A DNA stretch of 64,000 bases, taken from assembly GCA_011800155.1 (NCBI GenBank), contig CM022369.1, positions 1,488,001 to 1,552,000 of the forward strand. The letters run 5' to 3'. The notes beneath the pieces were generated by a model. That model was not told the DNA's origin and searched no databases. It worked only from the letters and a program-made list of their open reading frames with translations. The position numbers were made by a program, and so were the translations under genes. Positions 10,903-23,837 of the stretch are shown piece after piece. This DNA comes from Flammulina velutipes. Lineage: Eukaryota > Basidiomycota > Agaricomycetes > Agaricales > Physalacriaceae. Positions within the stretch are counted from its first letter, which is position 1; the number at the start of each line of letters is the position of its first letter.

Positions 10903-12638
10903 TCAACGACTCAGAATGCAAACAGAAGGAACAGAAAAAGATTGTACATGTTTCTTGTGATAATACAAACCACTGTGCTGCTTGTATGTCTTATCGCACC
11001 CTGGGATGTCGCACTTGATCTTGCCATCGGAGTCTGCATTGTTTGTTGTAGTGCTCTGCTTCAAAGCAGCCTCAAAATGGATAGCTGATCTGAAGAGGCT
11101 ATGAGAGAAGGTGTCACACGGGAATGCGAGGAAGACATACATTTGAAGATGATATTGTAGTCCGTTGATAGACTATTGTTGTGCCGATGAGCTAGATTGC
11201 GCAGACGGACGAAGATACTCACTTTCCACCTTTTGCTCGTTCCACACAGCGCACATCTGAACGGCTTCTCTTCGTGCGGATCACAGGCATGTTGGTTATT
11301 ATGGTCGGCCAACTCGCCAGATGTTGCGAAGCAGGAGGTGCTTTCCAATTGACCAGCCGGCCAGCATTTGGGGAAACCGCAAGCATATGCTTTGATTCTA
11401 AATTTTAGATGAGCGATGCAATGGCGGCTGTTTGAGGAAGACTGACCGAGCGTTGACTGGTTTACAAGCTGATAAGCGAGCATTGTCTTCTGGGGGACGT
11501 TTCCGTTTTCGTGTAGTTTGGCGTGAAGAGCGTTGAGATAGGGAAGATTCCTCCTGTCCGTGTATCGGAGCGCACGATTCTCCCGAAGATAGTGTTAAGC
11601 TGGATGGTGGCAGCGGTGTAGTTTCGGGACTCGACGTTGGGGATTCAAAGCTGCCGAACATGACAGGTTGACAGAACATATCCTCTGGTGGGGGGTCAAA
11701 GGCCGACATGGGCATGTGTCGGTCCGGAGAGTAGGACTCCGCCAAGCTGTCTGACCACTGCTCAGAGCCATGCTCTGGTTCTTGTAGTGGAAGAGTGTTA
11801 TTGGTGGATCCGCTCTCCGGAAAGGTCCTGGACACTGCGTTGGCTAGTGTTGAATAGCTCGACCGCATGTGAGTAGGTGGTGGGTAATCGGGAATATTAA
11901 CAGAGGGTGCGCGGTAGTGAGCTCCTGATTGTTCCATATCGAGGTGCCAATTTGTATAGGGACTCGGTGTATAGTATTCCACTGGTGGCGGAGATGTCGG
12001 CCAATTGAGTCCGGAGCTTCCTGCAATTGCATTGGCGTATGGTGCCAAACCCGTACTTGGTCCGCGCCGTTCCAGCAGTCGGAAGCTGACACTCAAAGTC
12101 AGCGCGTGTTGAGTGCTGAGTTCAGGATTCAAGTTACCGATTTCTGCAGTCCAAGCTGCTACGCTGCATATCCAAGCCGACTTCCTTCCACTTGCATCCA
12201 ATGCGTTTCTGAAGCATCAAGAGCTGTTCGTCTTCCTGAAGAGACCAGACATCCTTCTTCACATTGGGATCCAGCGCCTCCCGAAACCGTTTAGAACAAG
12301 CGTCGTCGGTACGGCCTGGGATGAATCGAGCAATAGAGGACCATTTGTTTCCATAAAAAGCGTGCAACTCGACCAACTTTCTATCCTCCTCCTTTGTCCA
12401 GCCGGTTTTCTTGATTGAAGGACACAACGAATGTAACCACCGCTGCGAAATGGTACATCTGCATCTGGGATATCATGGCACAGCTCGAGGAGCTTACCTT
12501 TCTGCATGCCTTGTTGGTCCTCCCGGGAACAAAGGCAGCAATATCCTTCCAGTTGTCACTTGCCTTGCCCGTAACAGCTTTGAGGAGGAGTTCATCCTCT
12601 TCCGCGGTCCATGGGCGCACGGCAGTCTTCTCAGTCAT
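10903..12638 (-). CDS. Myb (three-repeat) and C2H2 zinc-finger transcription factor
   Basis: Nuclear DNA-binding regulator with two kinds of DNA-binding module. Six exons (12498-12638, 12138-12442, 11447-12085, 11223-11397, a 32-nt exon 11141-11172, 10903-11089) join to 492 aa. Three Myb/SANT repeats fill residues ~7-165: WTAEEDELLLKAV...RTNKACRKRWLHSL, WTKEEDRKLVELH...RTDDACSKRF, and WSLQEDEQLLMLQ...LDCRNRFRLLERR. A Pro/Ser/Thr-rich middle (~165-360) carries a basic stretch (RKRKRPPE). The C-terminus has Cys/His pairs: YACGFPKCW, FRCALCGTS with SINGLQYHLQ, and KCDIPGCDKTYKQHSGLYYHKKH. The 32-nt exon supplies SINGLQYHLQ and is needed for frame. Its targets are unknown. It is divergent from CDC40/PRP17 with 311 bp between starts. 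Confidence 0.87.
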
Positions 12639-12949
12639 TTCTTTCGGAGAAGTATTCGGGACGATGTAAGATCATAGCAAGAACATAAAGGGAAATGCTG
12701 TGCACGCCTAAACACTTAGAAAAGTTCTCGCAGGTGGCCTTTCTTCTTGGTGCACATAATGTTGTCAAAATATACAGAATTGAAATCGCAATATAACGGA
12801 TACATGTAATGTGTTATACGTGCTACATACATGGATTGTATCCCATTGCGCCACATTTGGGCTGCCTCTATTATTACATAATAATATCTGACCCTAACCT
12901 TACCGCTCGTAAACGCTTGTCATTCAACGCTCAAGTCCAACCGTGCAAC
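12639..12949. other. Divergent promoter, Myb/C2H2 gene and CDC40
   Basis: 311 bp between two start codons. It is AT-rich around 12760-12900 (runs such as ttacataataatat) and holds both promoters. No clear TATA box position can be assigned and no gene is seen. Confidence 0.45.
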
Positions 12950-15023
12950 ATGGCTCTAGTCCAGGACTATTCGTCTGACGAAGACGACATGAACGTCTCA
13001 ACGGATATCTTTGGTCTCAAATCTCTTCCCGCTGCAAAAAAGCCTCGCGTAGATGAACCCACACCCATGACTGTCGCAAAGGCAGCACCAGATGTTCTCT
13101 CAGAAGTAGGTCCCCTCTCTCTGACAATGGTTATATGTTACTTACCAATACATTAGGATCCCCTCAATCAAACATCACTCGTTACTCGACCCACAGACAC
13201 CCAAATGAACGTGAACATTCCCTACAGCGACATGACTTTGCCCGTGCAAGGCCCCGAAAATCCTTTTGGCAACAGAAACCGCTTTATTAACCAAAATGCA
13301 CTCGCCGGACACGTCGAGGAACAGTCCATGTCCGAGCATGCTTTTCGCTCCCAGCATCTTACTCACTCCATTCTTGGCTACTCCGCAAACCCTTCTATAG
13401 ATCCCAACGCTCCGTCCGTCCTTGGTTCGCTTGACAAGGCAAAGGCTAATGGATTCGAAACCATTGACGCTATGCGAGCGTCCCGGAACCAGAAGAAGGA
13501 GCTTAAGCGAAAGCGCAAGCAGAAGGGAGATCTCGAAATCGTCGAGGGTGAAGGAGCGTACGTCGGGCCTTGGGCTCAATGGGAAGGCGAGGAACCAGAG
13601 AGCACCTTCTTGGCTGGTGTTCAAGAGGGCGAGGAGGAAGAGGAATCGGAAGAGGAGGAAGAACCTATGATTGGCAGGAAAAAGAAGAACAAGCCCAAAG
13701 CAGGTGCCTCTGGGCAGGAAAACTCCGTCTTCCATGGCAAGACTATGATGGACTACCAAGGACGGACTTACATGCATCCTCCCGTTTCAGAGGCCCCGCA
13801 AATTATGCAGGAAGCTGGCTCGCAGGATTGCTTTATACCCAAGGTCTGTGTGCACACTTATACTGGACATACGCAAGGTGTATCTGTTATTCGACTATTC
13901 CCACAAACTGGGCATTTGATGCTCAGTGGTTCTATGGACACCAAAATCAAGGTCCGTTCATTTATACGCCTCAATGGCGGGCTACTGAATTGCGTAACCC
14001 GTAGTTATGGGACGTCTACCACGAAGGTCATTGTCTGAGGACATTCAATGGACATGTCAAACATGTTAAAGATGTTACGTTCTCTAACGACGGACGGCGC
14101 TTCCTCTCGTGTAGCTACGACCGGACAATGAAGCTTTGGGACACCGAGACCGGCCAGTGTTTACAACGCTTTGGCAATGGCAAGATCCCCTACGTCGTAC
14201 GTTTCCACCCGGATGATGACAAGCAGAACATCTTCCTCGCTGGTATGTCGGACAAGAAGATTATCCAAGTTAGTGTTTTTTCCCATCTTATCTCGACACT
14301 TGCTGAAAATAAGCACAGTACGACATGACGTCTGGGGAGATTACTCAAGAATACGACCAGCATCTCGGCCCAGTCAACTCAATAACATTCGTCGACGAGA
14401 ACCGACGGTTCGTCACTACCTCGGATGACAAAACGATTCGGGCATGGGACTTTGATATACCGGTCGTAATCAAGTACATTGCAGAACCACACATGCATTC
14501 AATGCCTGCTGTTACATTGCATCCTTCACGTACGTGTTAGTATGTGTCAGCTTCTTTCCTATTCATTAACCGTGTAATCCCACAGTCAAGTACTTCGCAG
14601 CCCAGTCGCTTGACAATCAGATTCTGATATACAGCACCGACAACTTCCGCCAGAATCGAAAGAAACGCTTCGCTGGGCATTCGGTGGCAGGTTATGCGTG
14701 CCAGGTCGGGTTCTCGCCTGACGGTAAGTGGATCAGTAGTGGAGATGGGGAGGGAAATGTCGTCTTCTGGGACTGGAAGACAGGGCGTATCAAATCGAGG
14801 TTAAAGGCCCATTCGAAGGTCGTCATAGCTCACGAGTGGCTCCCTCATGAATCAGTACGTGCTTCTCTCCTTGTGCTTTGAATCTAGTTCTCACTTATTT
14901 ATACCCCATAGTCGAAAGTCATGACAGCTTCGTGGGACGGGCTTATTAAACTTTGGGTACGTCGATCCGTCCGCTTAATGAATTGCGTTCAGTCTTCTGA
15001 TACTGGTTTTTGCGTAGGATTGA
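12950..15023 (+). CDS. CDC40: Second-step splicing factor Cdc40/Prp17, WD40 protein
   Basis: Spliceosomal protein needed for the second transesterification step. It associates with the NTC and U5. Seven exons (12950-13105, 13157-13951, 14005-14268, 14319-14529, 14586-14854, 14912-14956, 15018-15023) join to 581 aa, matching the ~580 aa of homologues. The N-terminal half is charged and conserved ([35 protein letters not shown]). The C-terminal half is a WD40 propeller from [13 protein letters not shown] onward ([55 protein letters not shown]). The last exon is only six bases, one Asp codon plus stop, placed because homologues end KLWD. Start context is CAACATGG. Confidence 0.95.
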
Positions 15024-15798
15024 TCCGTACATAGATTCTGTGTGTAACATTAGGATTAGCATTTCCACAGTAGTGATGTTGACGACTGTTCTCTGATGTA
15101 TCGATGGTGCTTTTCTTCAGTGACCGCACACTGTGCCAAAACAGTCGCATCGAGGGGGGAGAGGAAAGCTGAGAGCTGAGAAGAGGGGAGTTCACACCCT
15201 GGTGACATCACTCGCTAAGACCCTGACGAGACTGTTGTGCACATGCTGTTCTGATGATTGATGAGGAATGATGCTGCTTCCACAAACCATTGAACGGTAT
15301 TGGTGGAACGCTTGGACTGCCAGAACCAGTGCAAGTGAACACCAGGATAACGAAAGTTTCAGCCACTGTCATATTTTAGGAGCCAGACAGACACTGACGG
15401 GACAGCCTAGATTGTGGCAACTCTCGGCAGGTGAACCAAGGTCCAAGAGGCACTCGAGAAAAGGTACGGTCTCAACGGCAGCCGGTTGCTCGTAGTGTCT
15501 ATGGTGTCCCGCAAGACCTTACGCTTCCGAGCTTATTCCTGTATAATTTCCCATCCTAAGAGCGTTGGTAAACAGGACTTTACGCATGACGGGAGGCATG
15601 CAAACTTTGACGATTCTGAGGTAATGTCAGCACATGGCGGCGTGGCAGGGCAATTGGCAGGTCTTAAATTTCCAATCGATTCTGGCTTGGGTGCCTTGAT
15701 TGGAACAGTCCTGTTCAGGCACTTTGAGCAATTTAAAAGGATCAAGTATCTCGCAGGTCTGGTTAGGCACTTACCCCCCAACTTCATCGCTCAACGAC
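15024..15798. other. Gene-free stretch upstream of the repeat precursor gene
   Basis: 775 bp with no ORF that looks coding. It contains the 3' end of CDC40 and must contain the promoter of the secreted repeat-peptide gene. I found no tandem repeat, TATA box near the start codon or RNA gene that I could support. Confidence 0.45.
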
Positions 15799-16351
15799 AT
15801 GCATTTCACTCAATACCTCGTCGTCCTTGCTGCCCTCTGCGCTCCTATCGTCGTACGCACCATTCAATGTCTTATTCGTTCGCTTACTAACACTCACCTA
15901 GTCCGCTGTCCCACGCGGCCAGTCTTGGAAGCGGGAAGCGGAAGCTGGTGGTCAATCCTGGAAGCGGGATGCTGAGGCCGGTGGTCAATCCTGGAAGCGT
16001 GAAGCGGAGGCTGCTGGCCAGTCCTGGAGGCGCGAGCCAGAGGCTGGTGGTCAGTCGTGGAAACGGGAGGCTGAAGCTGCAGGCCAATCCTGGAAGCGAG
16101 AGGCAGAGGCAGAGGCAGCCGGTCAATCCTGGAAACGCGAGGCAGAGGCTGGTGGTCAGTCCTGGAAGCGTGAGGCAGAGGCTGCTGGCCAATCCTGGAA
16201 GCGTGAAGCCGAAGCTGCTGGCCAATCTTGGAAGCGCGAGCCAGAGGCAGAGGCAGAGGCTGGCAGTCAATCTTGGAAGCGCGAGGCTGAGGCCGGTGGC
16301 CAATCTTGGAGGAGGGCTGGTCAGTCGTGGAAACGCCAGCATCAGACATAA
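15799..16351 (+). CDS. Secreted Kex2-processed repeat precursor (KEP-like), 13 QSW peptide units
   Basis: Two exons (15799-15852, 15902-16351) with an intron bearing a TACTAAC branch site join to 167 aa. Residues 1-20 form a signal peptide (MHFTQYLVVLAALCAPIVSA). The rest is 13 copies of a short unit ending QSW, each followed by a dibasic KR or RR and then acidic-Ala/Pro dipeptides (EAEA, DAEA, EPEA, EAEAEA). This is the logic of yeast alpha-factor precursors: Kex2 cuts after KR, Kex1 trims basic residues, and a Ste13-type dipeptidase removes X-Ala/X-Pro pairs. Predicted products are GGQSW (5), AGQSW (6), GSQSW (1) and the first GQSW. The tail is QHQT. No Tyr, Cys or CaaX box is present, so it is neither a lipopeptide pheromone nor a typical Tyr-based dikaritin precursor. 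No tailoring enzyme lies next to it. Function unknown. Confidence 0.85.
15917..16336 (+). repeat. In-frame imperfect 27-bp-type repeat array in the secreted precursor
   Basis: Thirteen degenerate units of mostly 27 bp with the core caatcctggaagcg coding QSWKR. Length variants arise from whole EA dipeptide codons (extra gaggca) and one shortened last unit. Codons vary (caa/cag, tcc/tcg/tct, aag/aaa, cgt/cgc/cgg) while the amino acids stay nearly fixed, which points to selection on the peptide rather than recent duplication alone. The array keeps long shadow ORFs open in other frames. Confidence 0.9.
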
Positions 16352-16749
16352 ATAACGCTCTCGAGTGGTTAGTTCTTCCTTGTCCTTTTCCCTTCCTTTG
16401 TCTAACAGATCGCCAGTCTCAGTTTATAAAACCAAACCCGGCACCATTCTTGCCTTTCATTCCTTGACATTTGATGTATCGCTCGCTGTCTCTTTTCTCG
16501 TTGGGGTCTTTCTTTCACTGCAGTATCGTTAATTCATCATCAGTTCCTAATACTTGTACTTGTCCATCTGAAAATGCTACGTCGGCCTTTGCGGAAAAAA
16601 TCGATGCGATGAGGCAGATAATGATGGCGTTTGTGATGATGGCGTTGTCGAGACAACGCGCCGTCGGCAATGCTCGTGACTGTGAGAACAAGCTCATTTT
16701 GGGTGTTACCCTGGTGCAGACGTAAAACGCGTCTTCACTGCTCGCCACG
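16352..16749. other. Region between the repeat precursor and MCM3
   Basis: About 400 bp holding the 3' end of the precursor gene and the MCM3 promoter. A TATA-like tttataaaac lies at ~16421. An ORF of ~84 codons follows from an ATG at 16474 (MYRSLSLFSLGSFF...) without a clear signal peptide or family. I cannot support it as a gene. Confidence 0.4.
16727..16732. promoter_or_regulatory. MluI cell-cycle box (MCB, ACGCGT) before MCM3
   Basis: ACGCGT lies 18 bp upstream of the MCM3 ATG. MCB sites bind MBF and drive G1/S transcription of MCM and other replication genes in yeasts, which fits the gene downstream. Being so close to the ATG it may lie in the 5' leader if transcription starts further upstream. 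Confidence 0.55.
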
Positions 16750-19506
<2,757 letters not shown>

Positions 19507-19583
19507 CTAAACCGACATACAGCATTCTTGTGTACAGTACCGTAATGTAATTTTATACCCATTTGTTGTGACTGTACATGAAC

Positions 19584-22560
19584 TCACTGCGATCGTCTTC
19601 GTAAGATCCTGCCCACATCATCGCGGCTCAGTTCGCTGAAACCACTCAGTTCCATGATGACAGATTCCCACTCCTCAGGTGGCGTTGTAGGCGAGAATGT
19701 TGAGTGGATTGCCCGATCCCATCCTTCCCCTTCAAGGTCAATCAGGCGTCCAGCTTCAAGTAGCTTGGCCCAGGGTCCTTCCACACGACTCCGACCGCCT
19801 CCCAAGGCTCCGGCCAACGCGCCACTACTCGTATCAACCCACAGCTCACATTCGGCATGAATTTGTTTGGCCTCAGCCAATGAGACATTCCCGCGATACG
19901 TGATTTGACGCTGCATGATGTGCTCTGAGAGGCGCCCGGCTATCCGACGGTAAAGCGTGTTCACCGACGCCAAGTGAAGTGTCGCACGCAGATAGCTAAG
20001 ATGCGTGGACAGCAACGCGATTGGCGCAAGAAGGGTTTGCGATACCGCAATTTCATCTACGGAGTCTGTAGGCCGAGCGTTGCTGTGCATATGGTCAGGA
20101 AAGGCGGCGAGTACGAGATTTGAGAGTAACTGACGACATCATGGCCGTAAGATGGGCCTTGAGATTGCTCTCAACCTCGATGCACACGTGCTGGACGATA
20201 ACATCGTGCGCACGGTCAGATAGCTTTCGATAATTACCAATGAAGACATCGAACAGCGTATCTTCAGAGACGAACTGCGCAACACCAGATGGATCTGGCA
20301 AAAACCGATATGCCTGTGCTCGGGAGCGCATTGATGCTCGTTTGTTGATTTCCGTCCATAACTCCAGGAAAAACTGGGCAGGGTGATGATGAGCATAGAG
20401 TCAGAACGAATGTTTAGAAACTCACTAATTGTTCTCCCCACGTCTCCATCGAGGTTGTCAGGTACTGGGCACTGAGCAATGCCTTGCATAATCGTTGAAC
20501 CCCGGCAACACCGCTAGTCAGATGTTGCATATCGATGTTGACCTTTTGTTCATCCTTGCCAGATATGCTAACACCAAGCGCACCCGGAACAGCACGAACG
20601 AGAGCAGATGATAACGTTTCAAAGGCGTCCAAAGATGATGATATCCGGTCATGATATAATTCCAATATTGGAAGTTGTACCGATATCAAGAAACGCATCC
20701 GCTGAGCGAAGTCTGGTAGCGGTGAATAACGATCTGAAGATTTTTATGAGATGAAGTATCGTAGAGTTGTGTTCAGACTTACCGGTGATCTGTTCGACGA
20801 GGGATGCTATTCTTCTGGCAGAATTTGTGGATAGCAATTCCGAGGTCGATGCTTCCTCGTCGGCTATTTGCCATGCGTCGGATGCACTGACAATTTCGTG
20901 GAACTGATCTTCTGCGACTAATCAAGTGTCAACACAACGAATGTGACCATGAAAAGGAGAACAAACATTTCCTTTCACCGTCAATCCAAGCATCAAACCA
21001 TTCATTATTTCCGAGAATGACTTGGACGATGCCCGGCCGTTCTGTTTTGCCCGCAAGACCAGCAGACGTGTTACTAATGGAAAAGCCCTCTTCAGCAAGC
21101 GCGGTGTCGAAGGACAGACATTGGTAGATCGTGTGCGCCAGTAAAGACGGGCGAGAAAGAAGGGAAGGAACCGAACGTTTGAGTTTTCGTGATAGCAATG
21201 GAAACAACAGCATCGTGAATTCATGCTAAAGGGTTGTTCTGAGAATCGACACATTCTTCAGTTAATTTCGACATACCCAGGGATTGAGTGCTTTGAATTT
21301 AGACGAGGATATGAGGGGCGTTACTACACTTTCCATGAACTGGCGATGATCATTAATGAGGTTGAGGACGTGAGTGAAGTACCACTCGGGCTAGAAAAAT
21401 TAATCAGGATTAGATAGATAGCGAGGACAGGAAAACATGCCTTATGAATTTGATTGGTTTCCCGAGTTCCTTCAAAGTGGTACTTGAACCGCTGAGATAG
21501 AGGAATAACTAGTGCTTCGAGAGGATATAAGCCATCCTTTTCGGTACGCTCGTTGTGAGAATTATATGGTTCCCCTCTGTTCAGAAATAAGAAATCTGGT
21601 GTGGTAGTGCTACATAAGATCTCACGTTGTCTGCAAATCCAAAAGATTCTTAAAGGCGCCCTCGAACGCCTTTCGGTCCTCTTGCGGTGTCGAGAAATAG
21701 TCAACTTTCATTGGCCATTTAATTCGTTCCGCTGCAGACAGCAATGCGCTACGAACTGTGAGCACCAAGCGTTTGCATTGCAAGGGTTCCCATACGTGGT
21801 AAAGCCTGACTTGATTTCGGACCACGTTCGAACACGTAGCTTCTCGAGAAAGACGACGATACTGATTGCCTCGGACGACTCGACTTTGGAGCAAGCCGTA
21901 GAAACGGTGGCGACAAAGCAGCATAAATCTTTGTACTGGGATATTGATCCATCTACCACCACCGACGGCGGGGAAGATACTTGTTGTATCGCATACTCGC
22001 TGTGTACATCGCGCAATGAGAATACGTCGTGAAAGTAATCAAAAAGTGCACCTCAAGCGCAGAGCGTGTTCTACGACCTGGACGTATCCTTTGACATGGT
22101 TAAGCTCCTTCAGATTCCGATGCATGGTTTCCAGCTCCTCAAGTAACGTGGGTTCATTACTTCCTCCGTCCGATAGCTGAGAAATGAGATCTTGTGACAA
22201 TGTTGTCAATTCATCTGCCAATGCGTGCCGTTGGAGGGAGAGTTCCTGGGCAGCAAGGCGGTATGTCTCTGTTAGAGATCGCGTCTCGTCGATGAGTTCA
22301 TCTGTAGTAGCGGAAGAATGGTCTAGCTAAACTGACGGCCCACCGTAAGCGCTGCGATATTTGACTTGTTATCATAAGCGCACCTTGGCTTGCAGTTCAT
22401 CGCGACGTGCTCTTGCTTGCTCGACATCGGCATCTAGACGTCCGAGGTCCTCCAGAGAATGGAAATATGTGTTGAGAAACAGAGATGCATTGTCGTATGC
22501 ATTGTTAATGTCGGACGGAGCGCGAAGCATCTGTATCTGTTGAGAGGACATCACCGTCAC
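19584..22560 (-). CDS. TIP20: RINT1/TIP20 family ER tethering factor
   Basis: Peripheral ER protein of the Dsl1/NRZ tether, which captures COPI vesicles returning from the Golgi. RINT1 also binds Rad50 in animals. Eleven exons (22384-22560, 22052-22326, 21796-21999, 21626-21748, 21441-21576, 21277-21390, 20967-21225, 20783-20917, 20426-20733, 20135-20373, 19584-20082) join to 822 aa. The N-terminal coiled coil includes NEPTLLEELETMHRNLKELN and GYVQVVEHALRL. Family stretches include QRFKYHFEGTRETNQIHKPEW, LGNNEWFDAWIDGERKFAED, SSSLDAFETLSSALVRAVPG and LTSGVAGVQRLCKALL. The intron 21391-21440 appears to have a GC donor. The start may instead be the Met three codons later (22551). It shares a 131 bp divergent promoter with the carbonic anhydrase gene. 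Confidence 0.92.
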
Positions 22561-22585
22561 TGTCAGTGCTTAAAGTAAGTGCAAC

Positions 22586-22591
22586 CACGTG
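22586..22591. promoter_or_regulatory. CACGTG E-box in the TIP20/carbonic anhydrase divergent promoter
   Basis: A palindromic CACGTG lies about 26 bp from the TIP20 ATG and ~100 bp from the likely carbonic anhydrase start. Such sites bind bHLH factors of the Cbf1 type in fungi. Binding here is inference. Confidence 0.35.
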
Positions 22592-22691
22592 GCTGGAAAG
22601 ATCACACGCCTAAATTAAAAATTCCCGCCACTGACAGTTCCGATTAATAACTTCCTCTTGCCTTATGGTTTTTTCTCTGGCGTCCCAGTCA

Positions 22692-23524
22692 ATGTTTTCT
22701 GCCCTATCAAAAAGACAAGTTACTGCTGCCTCGAGCTCTATCATTCGCAGGTGTTCGAGTCAATCAATTTCGGTATCTTTGTCCTCGCTGAGATCCACAT
22801 TCGTTCTTACTGTCCCTAAATCTAGAACCAGGCGTTTGATGGCACCCCGAGCTGTTCTCAACCTATCGTGCTGCCTCCGAAAAAGAAGCTCGCCATTGGT
22901 GAGTCATTCCGAACTATCTATCTTATGACAGTTGTTTTACAAAATTGTTCAGTGACGTGCATGGATGCTCGTATCAAGTAAGCTAATTGATATATATCAA
23001 GATGCACTGCTAAATGTTACAGCCCGTTCAAGCAACTTGGATTTGAAGAGGGAGACGCCCATATCATTCGCAATGCTGGTGGCGTGGCGTACGTCCCCCC
23101 TTTCCCTAGCATCAATTTCTCTGAACATGTTTTGTACAGGCGTGATGCACTTAGAAGCTTGATAGTTTCTCAGAGGCTATTAGGGACTCGAGAAATCGCC
23201 GTCTACCACCATACTGGCTGTGGCGCTGTGACGTTCACCTCCGAATCTCTTCGACAATTGATCAAGGACACTGATCCTGGTAATATGGAGGTGCAAACCC
23301 ACCTAGAAGGATTGGATTTCCTAGAATTTGCTGATTTGGAACAATCCGTTCTCGACGATGTCAAGTTCCTGCAGAATAACCCATTGATTCTGAAGGAGAC
23401 AAAGGTAACAGGATGGATACATTATGTAGAAACAGGAGAGGTACGTAAAGCCTTTTCAATAGCACCTCTCTGGTTTAACGAAAGCTCGTATCCTTTCCTT
23501 CCATAGGCCAAACGAATAGTGTAA
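22692..23524 (+). CDS. Small beta-class carbonic anhydrase
   Basis: Zinc enzyme interconverting CO2 and bicarbonate. The compact ~170-residue form resembles the bacterial/fungal class D beta enzymes. Exons 2-6 are well supported: 22826-22898, 22953-22977, 23023-23088, 23140-23440 and 23507-23524. They encode [17 protein letters not shown] (zinc Cys plus Asp/Arg dyad), [40 protein letters not shown] (zinc His and Cys) and [17 protein letters not shown]. The first coding exon is uncertain. I propose 22692-22718 (MFSALSKRQ) joined to NQAF, giving 169 aa, but the donor (gttact) is weak and a start at 22665 or another exon is possible. No transit peptide is evident in this model. Confidence 0.85.
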
Positions 23525-23837
23525 CAAGTGTTCTGTCTGATGCCCTATTCAATTTCGTGCACATTGAGGGTGCCCTATCACTCATCGCAAGTGAATCTTG
23601 TCACTATTGATGAAGTTTTAAGATGTGCACCGGGCGATATGCTACAAAGGCCAAAGCTGTAACGTAGAATCGCGTAGAACACGCTACGCGTTTTGCCACG
23701 TGCCCGAGTGATATCTCCGGAAATGGACGGGATTCGATGTCATTGTTTCTCACTCAGTCACCTAGGCGTCTTGCTCATCAACCACCAACAACGACGACAA
23801 CGACGACAACGACGACGCTCTTATTTGAAGTCGGTCT
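23525..23837. other. Intergenic region before the RING gene
   Basis: 313 bp with the 3' end of the carbonic anhydrase gene, a CACGTG at 23697-23702, and an ACGACGACA microsatellite ending 21 bp before the RING gene ATG. No gene was seen. Confidence 0.5.
23786..23817. repeat. (ACGACGACA)n microsatellite in a 5' leader
   Basis: About three and a half copies of a 9-bp ACGACGACA unit just before the RING gene start, probably within its 5' untranslated leader. Confidence 0.7.

Noticed and set aside
15917..16336. CRISPR-like repeat array
   Set aside because: Repeats are coding, imperfect and lack unique spacers; the genome is eukaryotic.
15799..16351. Basidiomycete a-factor-like mating pheromone or dikaritin RiPP precursor
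   Set aside because: No CaaX end for a lipopeptide pheromone, no Tyr-containing core, and no UstY/DUF3328 gene next to it.
15887..16355. Long ORFs on the minus strand and a second plus-strand frame over the repeat array
   Set aside because: They are shadows of the repeated in-frame unit: low-complexity, with no initiation context. Only the spliced plus-strand frame has a signal peptide and dibasic logic.
16474..16725. Small secreted protein gene after the repeat precursor
   Set aside because: The N-terminus is not a convincing signal peptide, there is no family resemblance, and the stretch overlaps the expected MCM3 promoter.
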